From assembly GCA_029212465.1 (NCBI GenBank), contig JARGNV010000003.1, positions 1-48,145 of the forward strand: 48,145 nt of DNA, given 5' to 3'. This stretch comes from Legionellaceae bacterium (GTDB lineage: Bacteria > Pseudomonadota > Gammaproteobacteria > Legionellales > Legionellaceae). Under the pieces are notes generated by a model. It worked only from the letters and a program-made list of their open reading frames with translations, was not told where the DNA came from and searched no databases. Of this stretch, positions 1-7,550 are shown piece after piece (the first letter of the stretch is position 1; the number at the start of each line of letters is the position of its first letter). The position numbers were made by a program, and so were the translations under genes.

Positions 1-65
1 AGGATATTGGATAGTTGGTGGGTTAGTTCTCTGTCATTGTCAATGAGAAGTACTTTCTCAGTCAT
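1..65 (-). CDS. Response regulator, CpxR-like (5' end only)
   Basis: Only the first 21 codons are inside the window; the gene runs off the left edge. The start of the translation (MTEKVLLIDNDRELT) matches a response-regulator receiver domain: a hydrophobic first strand, then the acidic pocket (D9-N10-D11), then REL as in the CpxR family, whose members typically begin with a similar VLLVDDDREL stretch. It should be a phosphorylated cytoplasmic transcription factor, but the phospho-acceptor Asp and the DNA-binding domain lie outside. The ATG overlaps the TGA of corC (shared ATGA at 62-65), so it is translationally coupled to corC. The CpxR assignment rests on about 20 residues; OmpR-type receiver is safer. 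Confidence 0.7.
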   Translation of the reverse strand, partial: MTEKVLLIDNDRELTHQLSNI

Positions 66-913
66 ACAGCTAAATTCTCCATACGGTTATCAATGCACTC
101 AAGAAGTTTAATATGTCGAGCATCAGCATTTACAACGGTAAATTGGAAGCCTGCAACAGTAATTTTTTCACCTCGCCCAGGTAGATGCCCAAACTCAGCC
201 ATCACGATACCACCAATCGTATCATAAGTTTCATCGCTTAAGCTTGCGTTCAATGTTTGATTAAACTCATCAATTGGCGTATCTGCATTAATCATGTAGT
301 GTGCATCACCATGTGCTTTGATATGTGCTTCCTCATCGATATCGAATTCATCCGCGATGTCACCAATAATTTGTTCAATGACGTCTTCAAGTGTGACAAA
401 TCCCGAGGCGGCACCATATTCATCGACCACAATCGCCATATGGTTTCGGTTAATGCGGAAGTCACTGAGCAACATGTCGAGTCGCTTGCTTTCAGGCACG
501 ACAGTTGCATGCCGCGTGACTTCTGTTAGGTCAAAATCGAGCGGATTGGGCCCTTGAAAGCGGAGTAAGTCTTTTGCGTGTACGGTGCCAATGATTTCAT
601 CTGGGTTGGTACCAAGTACAGGAAAGCGCGAATGTCCTGACTGCCTGACAAGGGTAATGACTTCATTAAGTGTGGCATTTTCCGGAATAGACACCATCTG
701 TTTTTTAGGAAGCATAATGTCTCTAACACGCATTTTGACAAATAGCATGACCCCTTCAAGCATGCTTAAGGTTTCAGCATCAATCAATGTACGGCCTTGT
801 GCATCTCGCAGCAGTTGGAGCAAATCTTTTTGTGTTTCTGGCTCATATTGAAAGTATTGTTTCAACCGGTTAAGCCACGTCTTTTTTTCGTGTGTGTTAG
901 TCAAGCAAACCAT
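62..913 (-). CDS. corC: CorC/YbeX-type CBS-domain protein
   Basis: A 283-residue cytoplasmic protein of the CorC/HlyC family, linked to magnesium and cobalt efflux and envelope homeostasis. After a short charged N-terminus it has two CBS repeats (around residues 60-180; RVRDIMLPKKQMV opens the first and GFVTLEDVIEQIIGDIADE closes the second). A CorC_HlyC ligand-sensing domain follows (ETYDTIGGIVMAEFGHLPGRGE). The start chosen is the ATG at 911-913, which overlaps the ybeY stop by 17 bases; the longer frame to 1009 lies wholly inside ybeY. ybeY-corC order is standard in Gammaproteobacteria. The usual following gene, lnt, is replaced here by a response regulator. Confidence 0.93.
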   Translation of the reverse strand: MVCLTNTHEKKTWLNRLKQYFQYEPETQKDLLQLLRDAQGRTLIDAETLSMLEGVMLFVKMRVRDIMLPKKQMVSIPENATLNEVITLVRQSGHSRFPVLGTNPDEIIGTVHAKDLLRFQGPNPLDFDLTEVTRHATVVPESKRLDMLLSDFRINRNHMAIVVDEYGAASGFVTLEDVIEQIIGDIADEFDIDEEAHIKAHGDAHYMINADTPIDEFNQTLNASLSDETYDTIGGIVMAEFGHLPGRGEKITVAGFQFTVVNADARHIKLLECIDNRMENLAV

Positions 914-1373
914 CCTCTGAAGTATAAGGGTTATTAAATCCAAGTGTTTTAAGTGCCTTAATTTCGAGAGCTTCCATGATGTTTGCATCGGCTTCTTTAA
1001 TATGATCATAGCCTAATAGATGTAAAACACCGTGGATAATAATATGTGCCCAGTGAGCAACAAGCGGGGTATTTAGAGTGAGACTCTCTGCTTCAAGTAC
1101 TGCAGGACACACAATAATGTCACCTAAAAGAGGATATTCTAAGAGGATATCATCAGGTAAGTTTGATGGAAATGCAAGCACGTTGGTGGTCTTATTTTGT
1201 TCTCGATAGGTATGATTTAAGTGCGTCATTTCATCAGCATCGACTAAACGGATGGTGAGTTCTGCTTTTTCTTGGTGCGGTTTGAGTGCGCAGCATACCC
1301 ACTTAAAAAGCTGTTCATCTGAAACAGGAATGGGACTTTTAGAGGCATGTTGAATATCAAGTTGTATCATCAT
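897..1373 (-). CDS. ybeY: Endoribonuclease YbeY
   Basis: A 158-residue zinc-dependent endoribonuclease needed for 16S rRNA 3'-end maturation and ribosome quality control. The signature HGVLHLLGYDH, with three zinc-binding histidines, lies near residues 114-124; the family core TNVLAFP precedes it. Length and architecture are typical. The first two codons are both ATG; the second (1368-1370) gives the usual MIQLDIQ start and neither has a clear Shine-Dalgarno. In most relatives phoH (ybeZ) lies directly upstream. Here the upstream gene is instead a small Cys-rich secreted protein. Confidence 0.95.
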   Translation of the reverse strand: MMIQLDIQHASKSPIPVSDEQLFKWVCCALKPHQEKAELTIRLVDADEMTHLNHTYREQNKTTNVLAFPSNLPDDILLEYPLLGDIIVCPAVLEAESLTLNTPLVAHWAHIIIHGVLHLLGYDHIKEADANIMEALEIKALKTLGFNNPYTSEDGLLD

Positions 1374-1452
1374 AAGGCGTTATATAAAGCTCGGGTTTTA
1401 GAGCATCTGCTGCAATATATCGACGTTTAAACGCAGCAGATGATGTCATCAT

Positions 1453-1713
1453 TCATTCATTGTTGTTACTGCCATTGCAGCTTGAACAACCTTGATGATT
1501 GTTTGTATCTTCCATTGCATCAACTGAGCCCGCAGCGTCATCGTTTTTAGAAGTATCATCACTACAGCTACACTTACATTTCTTGCAGCCTCCGCAGGTA
1601 GACGCTTCGGTACCATTCATGTTCATACCATCTTCGGCATAAACGGTAGGAATAACAGATACGGTTGATAAGCTCGTTAGTAGGGCTGTTATGAGAAGCG
1701 CATTCTTTTTCAT
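1453..1713 (-). CDS. Small secreted Cys-rich protein
   Basis: An 86-residue protein. I chose the ATG at 1711-1713 because it follows an AAGGAAG ribosome-binding site at good spacing and begins a clean signal peptide (MKKNALLITALLTSLSTVSV, ending ...TVYA before EDG). The longer frame to 1815 has no such signal. The mature part of about 62 residues is rich in Cys, Asn, Asp and Ser, with a CGGCKKCKCSC cluster and a second CSSC pair, so metal binding or disulfides in the periplasm are plausible. I do not recognise the family. It is reminiscent of, but not clearly, the DUF2282/bufferin metal-buffering peptides; no maturation genes are adjacent. Confidence 0.72.
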   Translation of the reverse strand: MKKNALLITALLTSLSTVSVIPTVYAEDGMNMNGTEASTCGGCKKCKCSCSDDTSKNDDAAGSVDAMEDTNNHQGCSSCNGSNNNE

Positions 1714-1854
1714 GGTGGGGTCTTCCTTATGTTGGATTGGGTTTAGCACACAACACTTTATGCTATCAGAGTGTTTCTTGAGAAGCGAGCAGGAAAAACA
1801 GTTATTTTTTACCATGGGATAATAATTTTTAATCGCCAGATCAAAACACGTTTT

Positions 1855-2349
1855 TTATAGCTTAGGTTTAGTTTGCTCGGGTTCAGACGAGGGTGTGTTT
1901 TTATCAGTTGTAGTTGATTGTTTCTGCTGGTCTGCGTAACTTTGAGTGATAGTTTGTTGCAGATCATTTTTCATTTTTTCAGTTTGGAGTCTGGAGCGTT
2001 CTCCTTGATAGAATCCTTTGAGTATGTTTAAGAAAGCGATGCCTATCTTTGATAAAAATCCGACTTTTCCAGACTGCTTTGATTTTTCATATTTCTCCCA
2101 AATCTTATCTTCTTTTTGTACTCTTTCTTCGTCAGATAATCCTTTTTGTGATTTGAGCGTATCGATATCTTTTTTGGCTTCTTTCAATAGTGCTTCATTG
2201 AATCGCACAGGCTTTTCCTGAATTTTTTGTATCTCTTTATCAACATTTGCAATCCAACTGTCGGCTCTTTTAATTCTCCATGCAAGCCATGCTGATGTGG
2301 TTGCTCGGGCGACTGTTTCTATTGGATCTTTTTGTTTTGGTTTTGGCAT
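1855..2349 (-). CDS. Hypothetical charged coiled-coil protein
   Basis: A 164-residue protein with no recognised domain. It is very rich in Lys, Glu and Gln. Residues of about 30-95 (KEIQKIQEKPVRFNEALLKE and on) look helical or coiled-coil. A short hydrophobic stretch (GFLSKIGIAFLNILKGFY, around 97-114) could be an amphipathic helix. The tail is polar and low-complexity (QQKQSTTTDKNTPSSEPEQT). It has no signal peptide. No ribosome-binding site is evident before the ATG, and two CTTAATA repeats lie immediately upstream. A cytosolic or translocated protein is possible, but function is unknown. Confidence 0.65.
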   Translation of the reverse strand: MPKPKQKDPIETVARATTSAWLAWRIKRADSWIANVDKEIQKIQEKPVRFNEALLKEAKKDIDTLKSQKGLSDEERVQKEDKIWEKYEKSKQSGKVGFLSKIGIAFLNILKGFYQGERSRLQTEKMKNDLQQTITQSYADQQKQSTTTDKNTPSSEPEQTKPKL

Positions 2350-2519
2350 GTCATTACTTAATATTTTAAGACTTAATACTTACAGTTTAGGATAGTATAG
2401 GCTTAACACAACTCTACTTGTATTTATTTAAAGCTACTCCATTCGGATTAAATAGATTGAAAAGCTTTTTAAAAAACAACACAATGCAAACGTTGTATAT
2501 TTATTGAGGGCAATGAGAT

Positions 2520-3572
2520 ATGAATTTAGAGCAGGCTTTAGCGCAAATCAATCAAAACTTAGATGATGTACAAACTGATATAAAGCGTGTTAAGAAAACG
2601 TTGAGGGAGCGTAACCTAGTTAGGGCAGGGGTTGGGCAACGTATTCTAGAAAAGCTTGAATCTATTACCGACTCAGAAGGTAATCAACTTTCCAAAGCAT
2701 ATATGTTACAGAAAGTTGAGGCATTAGCAGATAGGCTTGTTGCGGCGCATAAAGCAGAAGAAGCGTCTGAGGCAGACGAAGATTATCAAAGTGTTCCTCC
2801 TGTACTTGTTGCGCTTTTAAATGGTGCATTTGTGTTTGCTGGGTGGCTGAATGATGCTCTGGCGCGTCGTGGATTTCCAGTTGAATTTACAACCATGAAG
2901 GTGTCCAGTTATGTTGGCACCGCATCCGGTAAACTATCGGTTGAATCTGATTTTAATTATCCGGTAGGCGAGCGGAAAGTTTGGATTGTCGATGACTTAA
3001 TTGACACGGGTAAAACGACAGATGCTGTGAGCGTATTAATGCGAGAAGTGTTAGGTGCTGCATCGACTAAAACCATTGTGATGGTTGATAAAAAAGGTGT
3101 TCGGCTAAATGCGGATGGTGAAGAAATTAACCCACCTGACGAGGCAGCTTTTAAGGCAGAAAAGCACTTTTATGTGGGTGCCGGCATGGACTTCGAAGAC
3201 ATGCTGCGTTATCTGAAAGATGGCGATCTTAAGGCTTTGGTTGGGGATATTCCTAAATTAATTGAGGAAGGTGTATTGCCAAGTAAGGACGAGTGGGCAG
3301 CACTCAATTCAATTGGACCACTCAATACCAAACTTCAGGCATTGCTTATGAGGGAAAAAATATTACTTAAGCAGCAATCATGGTGTCAGTTGCGTATGGA
3401 GGCGCAGCTAGGTGGGCTAGATGATGCGTATATTTCTCAAGCTGATGGCAGTTCTCTAGCATCTAAAACAGTATATGTTTCTCAGGCTAACGGTAGTTTC
3501 TTACGAGTGCTCGCTACAGAAAATCAGCATGTGTTTGTAGAGGATGCTGTGTCTCATCTTGGGCCTAAATAA
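2520..3572 (+). CDS. HPRT-like phosphoribosyltransferase domain protein with extensions
   Basis: A 350-residue protein whose middle resembles hypoxanthine phosphoribosyltransferase. LVALLNGAFVFAGWL (about 96-110) matches the first HPRT strand and loop. TMKVSSYVGTASGKL (125-139) matches the flexible SSY loop. VWIVDDLIDTGKTT (154-167) is the PRPP-binding loop, with Asp-Asp where HPRT usually has Glu-Asp. FYVGAGMDFEDMLRYL (217-232) matches the C-terminal GyGlDy region. A 60-90 residue helical N-terminus and a C-terminal extension of about 115 residues, with a twofold YISQADGS/YVSQANGS repeat, are not part of ordinary HPRT. The start follows GAGGG at 2506-2510. Purine salvage or a diverged role are both possible. 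Confidence 0.78.
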   Translation: MNLEQALAQINQNLDDVQTDIKRVKKTLRERNLVRAGVGQRILEKLESITDSEGNQLSKAYMLQKVEALADRLVAAHKAEEASEADEDYQSVPPVLVALLNGAFVFAGWLNDALARRGFPVEFTTMKVSSYVGTASGKLSVESDFNYPVGERKVWIVDDLIDTGKTTDAVSVLMREVLGAASTKTIVMVDKKGVRLNADGEEINPPDEAAFKAEKHFYVGAGMDFEDMLRYLKDGDLKALVGDIPKLIEEGVLPSKDEWAALNSIGPLNTKLQALLMREKILLKQQSWCQLRMEAQLGGLDDAYISQADGSSLASKTVYVSQANGSFLRVLATENQHVFVEDAVSHLGPK

Positions 3573-3648
3573 TGTGTGAGTGCAGATATAAAATTGGTAC
3601 ATACTCCGATATACTAAGGACCTGCTTTGGTCAGAGGATGTGTTGGGT

Positions 3649-4269
3649 ATGAGCCAATTTTTTGCGATTCATCCGGATAACCCCCAAGCCCGGTTACTTC
3701 GAGAAGCGGTTGCAGTACTTGAAAGCGGTGGGCTGATTGTTTATCCAACCGATTCGGGTTATGCCTTGGGATGTGTGTTGGGCAATAAGTCTGCATTAGA
3801 TAGAATTAGGCGACTTCGGCAACTTAGTAGAGATCATAATATGACTTTAATTTGCCGAGACTTATCTGATTTAGGAACCTATGCGCGTGTAACGCGACCG
3901 ATTTATCGGTTACTTAAGGCGTCAACGCCAGGTCCCTATACTTTTATTTTGAATGCGACGCGTGATGTGCCTCGCTTAATGTTGCACCCTAAACGTAAGA
4001 CGTTGGGCCTAAGGGTCCCTGAGCATGTTATCGTACTTTCGCTGCTTGAGTGTTTAGGAGCACCTTTAGTCAGTAGCTCTTTGATTTTGCCGGGTGCTAG
4101 TGTACCACTGGGGGAACCGGAAGCGATTCGAGATATATTAGGGCACCAAACAGATTTAATTATTGATGGGGGGCACTGTGGGCATCTGCCTACAACCGTT
4201 GTAGATTTAACAGGAGACTATCCTGTTGTGGTGCGTGAGGGGCAAGGTGATGTGGCTCCTTTTAAATGA
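3649..4269 (+). CDS. yciO: YciO, Sua5/YciO/YrdC family protein
   Basis: A 206-residue member of the YrdC-like fold, closely resembling E. coli YciO: it begins MSQFFAIHPDNPQARL, has IVYPTDSGYALGC (about 31-43), and ends with TTVVDLTGDYPVVVREGQGD. Relatives (TsaC/Sua5) make threonylcarbamoyl-AMP for tRNA t6A; YciO's own role is less settled. The ATG at 3649 is chosen because it matches the family start; a GTG three codons upstream is also open. It heads the plus-strand run into trpS (16 bases between), and yciO near trpS or rluB is a common gammaproteobacterial neighbourhood. Confidence 0.93.
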   Translation: MSQFFAIHPDNPQARLLREAVAVLESGGLIVYPTDSGYALGCVLGNKSALDRIRRLRQLSRDHNMTLICRDLSDLGTYARVTRPIYRLLKASTPGPYTFILNATRDVPRLMLHPKRKTLGLRVPEHVIVLSLLECLGAPLVSSSLILPGASVPLGEPEAIRDILGHQTDLIIDGGHCGHLPTTVVDLTGDYPVVVREGQGDVAPFK

Positions 4270-4285
4270 ATAAGAGAGAGGATTG

Positions 4286-5500
4286 ATGGCGGATTTTTCA
4301 GGAAGTAATCAGCGTGTCGTGTCTGGCATGCGTGTATCAGGACATTTGCACTTAGGCCATTTGCACGGCGTTTTAAAAAACTGGGTGAACTTACAACATC
4401 AATACGATTGTTATTTTTTTGCAGCAGATTGGCATGGTTTAACCACACATTATGACGAGCCAGGATTTATTGAAAAATATGTATGGGACTTATTGGTTGA
4501 GTGGCTTGCGTGCGGTGTGAATCCGAGTTTATCGCGCGTATTTATTCAGTCATGGGTGCCTGAGCATGCCGAGCTTTATTTATTACTTTCAATGATAACA
4601 CCACTTGGTTGGCTTGAGCGTGTACCCACATACAAAGACCAACAAGAAAAGCTCAAAGAAAAAGAGCTCGCAACGCATGGGTTTTTAGGATATCCCGTGC
4701 TCCAGAGTGCAGATGTTTTAATTTATAAAGGTAACTTTGTGCCTGTGGGTGAAGATCAAGTTGCACACATAGAGTTAACCCGTGAAATTGCACGGCGCTT
4801 TAATCATTTGTATGGAAGAGATGCCAACTTTGAAGCTTTGTCGCAACAAGCCGTCACAAAGATGGGTAAGAAAAATAGTAAGTTATATCAAAAACTACGC
4901 ACTGACTTTCAGCAAGAAGGCTCTCACGAAGCGCTAGAAACCGCACGTGCTTTAGTGGATACGCAAGCTAATATTTCAATTGCAGATAAAGAGCGCTTGC
5001 TTGGGTACCTGGAAGGGATGGGTAAGCTTATTTTACCAGAGCCTGAAGCGTTGCTGACAGATATGCCAAAAATACCAGGGCTTGATGGTCAGAAAATGTC
5101 AAAGTCTTATCACAATACAATTAAATTGCGTGAAACGCCTGAGGAAGTTGAAAAGAAAATTATGACAATGCCAACAGATCCGGCACGTATTCGAAGAGAC
5201 GACCCAGGTGAGCCTGCCAATTGTCCGGTGTGGCAATTTCACAAAATATACTCAGATGACACAGTAAAAGATTGGGTGGAAACAGGGTGTCGTACGGCAG
5301 GCATTGGCTGTGTAGAATGTAAGCGTCCTGTGGTAGATGCGATTCAGCAAGAATTAAAACCCATTCAAGATAATATTCGAGAGTATGAGTCTGATATGGG
5401 GTTGGTGAAGCGAATTGCTGCAGAAGGTAGTGAGCGCGCACGCGAAGATGCGCAAAAAACATTAGATGATGTACGAGAAGCGATGGGGTTGGATGAGTAA
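4286..5500 (+). CDS. trpS: Tryptophanyl-tRNA synthetase
   Basis: A 404-residue class I aminoacyl-tRNA synthetase that charges tRNA-Trp in the cytoplasm. The HIGH-type motif is HLHLGHLHG (near residue 20) and the KMSKS motif is GQKMSKS (about 270-276). ADWHGLTTHY and LQSADVLIYKGNFVPVGEDQ are the Trp/ATP pocket segments typical of TrpS. The longer form, with a GIGCVECKRPV segment near the C-terminus, is normal for many proteobacteria. The ATG at 4286 follows AGAGAGG. Its TAA overlaps the ATG of rluB (TAATG), giving translational coupling. Confidence 0.97.
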   Translation: MADFSGSNQRVVSGMRVSGHLHLGHLHGVLKNWVNLQHQYDCYFFAADWHGLTTHYDEPGFIEKYVWDLLVEWLACGVNPSLSRVFIQSWVPEHAELYLLLSMITPLGWLERVPTYKDQQEKLKEKELATHGFLGYPVLQSADVLIYKGNFVPVGEDQVAHIELTREIARRFNHLYGRDANFEALSQQAVTKMGKKNSKLYQKLRTDFQQEGSHEALETARALVDTQANISIADKERLLGYLEGMGKLILPEPEALLTDMPKIPGLDGQKMSKSYHNTIKLRETPEEVEKKIMTMPTDPARIRRDDPGEPANCPVWQFHKIYSDDTVKDWVETGCRTAGIGCVECKRPVVDAIQQELKPIQDNIREYESDMGLVKRIAAEGSERAREDAQKTLDDVREAMGLDE

Positions 5501-6252
5501 TGTCAGGTGAGCGGTTACAAAAAGTATTAAGTCAAGCAGGGCTTGGCTCTCGTCGTGAAATGGAGGTTTGGATAAAAGACGGTAAAGTGCAATTAAATGG
5601 ACGTATAGCAACACTTGGAGATGTGGTTGTACCCACAGATAAAATCAAAGTGCGCGGAAAAGTGGTGCGTAATCCACTGAGAACGCCTTCACGAACCCGG
5701 GTTTTGATTTACCACAAGCCCGTCGGGGAGATAGCCAGCCGGAGCGACCCTAATCACTCAAAAACGGTATTTGATAATTTACCGATTTTAAAACGTGGAC
5801 GCTGGATTCAGGTGGGTCGCTTGGATATTAATACCACAGGCCATTTTATTTTTAACAATGATGGCACCTTTGCAAATAAAATGTTTCATCCTAAATATCA
5901 AATTGAGAGAGAGTACGCGGTGCGAGTGCATGGCCGTGTGAAGCCTGAAATGATTCAAGTGCTCCAAAAAGGCGTGCAGTTAGAGGATGGTCTCGCAGCA
6001 TTTAAGGCGATTACGTTTCAAGGCGGTGGAGAAGCCGCAAATGCTTGGTATCATGTGGTGCTAACAGAAGGACGTAATCGAGAAGTGAGAAGACTTTGGG
6101 CAAGCCAGGGTATTGAAGTGAGTCGCTTAATTCGTATCCGATATGGTTCGCTTTCAATGCCGCGTTTTTTGGGGCGAGGGCAACATATGGAGCTCAGTGC
6201 GGATGACGTTGCTGCCTTCATGAAAACCGTTTTGGAGGAGCCCTCCGTATGA
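5500..6252 (+). CDS. rluB: 23S rRNA pseudouridine synthase B (RluB)
   Basis: A 250-residue RsuA-family pseudouridine synthase expected to modify U2605 of 23S rRNA. An S4 RNA-binding domain comes first (ERLQKVLSQAGLGSRREMEV). The catalytic domain follows, with active-site Asp in VGRLDINTTG (about 107-116), then FHPKYQIEREYAV and TEGRNREVRRLW. After the catalytic motif, HFIFNNDG replaces the usual LLLFTNDG, a mild divergence. The start overlaps the trpS stop, and the stop overlaps the rlmD start. In many relatives scpA and scpB sit between trpS and rluB; they are absent here. Confidence 0.94.
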   Translation: MSGERLQKVLSQAGLGSRREMEVWIKDGKVQLNGRIATLGDVVVPTDKIKVRGKVVRNPLRTPSRTRVLIYHKPVGEIASRSDPNHSKTVFDNLPILKRGRWIQVGRLDINTTGHFIFNNDGTFANKMFHPKYQIEREYAVRVHGRVKPEMIQVLQKGVQLEDGLAAFKAITFQGGGEAANAWYHVVLTEGRNREVRRLWASQGIEVSRLIRIRYGSLSMPRFLGRGQHMELSADDVAAFMKTVLEEPSV

Positions 6253-7550
6253 TAACAGCAGACATTGAAAAGCTCAGTCATGATGGACGAGGCATTGCGC
6301 GTATTAATGGTAAAACGACCTTTATCGATGGCGCGCTTGAAGGAGAGCAAGTTACTTTTGAATATACACGGAAAAAGCGTGACTTTGATGAGGGGCGCGT
6401 ATTAACGGTTGAGCGTGCGTCTCCTCAGCGAGTTCTACCTCGTTGTGCGCATCATGGTGTGTGTGGCGGCTGTTCGTTACAGCACTTGGAAGAAAGCTCG
6501 CAAATTAGAGAAAAAGAAAAACTAATGCTAGATACATTAACCCGTATCGGGCATGTGACTCCTGAGGCAGTTTTACCTGCACTTTCGGACGAAGATGCAT
6601 GGCATTATAGAAATCGTGCACGTTTGAGTGTGAATGTTGTCCCTAAAAAAAATCGTGTTTTGGTCGGGTTTCGTGAAAAACGTAACCCACGTTATGTCGC
6701 GGATATTCAACAGTGCGCTATTTTGAATAAAAAAGTGGGGGATGCGCTGCTAGACTTGAGTGCACTGATTGGTGAAATGGACAACCCAAGAAGCTTTGCT
6801 CAAATTGAAGTATCAGCGGGCGAGAATGCGACTGCACTGGTGTTTCGTCATTTAGAGCCACTGACCGAGGCAGACAAAGTACGCTTTCGTACATTTTCAG
6901 ATGAAAAAGAATTCCGTATTTTCTTGCAGCCTGCGGGGATTGATTCAATCCATCTCTTTTATCCCGAAGGAGAAACTGCTCTTTCTTATCATTTGCCGAA
7001 ACAAAATGTGACGTTTTCATTTTATCCGGCTGATTTTACACAAGTGAATGCGCGACTCAATCGGCAGATGGTGACACAAGCGATTGAGTGGTTGGCGCTT
7101 GACGCAAACGATGTTGTACTCGACTTATTTTGTGGGCTTGGAAACTTTTCATTGCCAATGGCACGTGTGTGCGCACGTGTAATTGGTGTTGAAGGGGCGG
7201 ATGCAATGGTGCTGCGTGCAGCAGAAAATGCAGCTCAGAATGCACTTGAAAATACGTATTTTTTTTGTACAAACTTAGATGACTCAGAAGCTTTATTACC
7301 TTTCAAAGTATATGGCTGTAACAAATTATTACTCGATCCACCACGTACAGGTGCATTTGAAATTGTGAAACATATTGAAAAAATTGAATGTTCAGAGATT
7401 TTGTATGTATCTTGTAATCCAGCAACCTTTGCAAGGGATGCATCGGTGCTTGTGAATGAAAAAGACTATCGTTTAGTGAAAGTGGGTGCGATGGATATGT
7501 TTCCTCATACCACGCACGTTGAAGTGATGGGGCTTTTTAAAAAAGGATAA
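6249..7550 (+). CDS. rlmD: 23S rRNA (uracil-1939-C5)-methyltransferase RlmD
   Basis: A 433-residue RumA-type methyltransferase that makes m5U1939 using S-adenosylmethionine. It has an N-terminal TRAM domain (IEKLSHDGRGIARINGKT), then iron-sulfur cysteines (CAHHGVCGGC around 67-76, plus a later Cys in IQQCAIL). A Rossmann methyltransferase domain follows, with VLDLFCGLGNFSLPMA and LLLDPPRTGA. The catalytic nucleophile lies in YVSCNPATFARD. The start overlaps the rluB stop (ATGA) and the stop abuts relA. rlmD-relA is a conserved gammaproteobacterial pair. Confidence 0.96.
   Translation: MITADIEKLSHDGRGIARINGKTTFIDGALEGEQVTFEYTRKKRDFDEGRVLTVERASPQRVLPRCAHHGVCGGCSLQHLEESSQIREKEKLMLDTLTRIGHVTPEAVLPALSDEDAWHYRNRARLSVNVVPKKNRVLVGFREKRNPRYVADIQQCAILNKKVGDALLDLSALIGEMDNPRSFAQIEVSAGENATALVFRHLEPLTEADKVRFRTFSDEKEFRIFLQPAGIDSIHLFYPEGETALSYHLPKQNVTFSFYPADFTQVNARLNRQMVTQAIEWLALDANDVVLDLFCGLGNFSLPMARVCARVIGVEGADAMVLRAAENAAQNALENTYFFCTNLDDSEALLPFKVYGCNKLLLDPPRTGAFEIVKHIEKIECSEILYVSCNPATFARDASVLVNEKDYRLVKVGAMDMFPHTTHVEVMGLFKKG

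Noticed and set aside
2357-2380. CTTAATA repeats as a PmrA site
   Set aside because: The half-sites are 15 bases apart and too close to the minus-strand start; kept only as an unexplained repeat.
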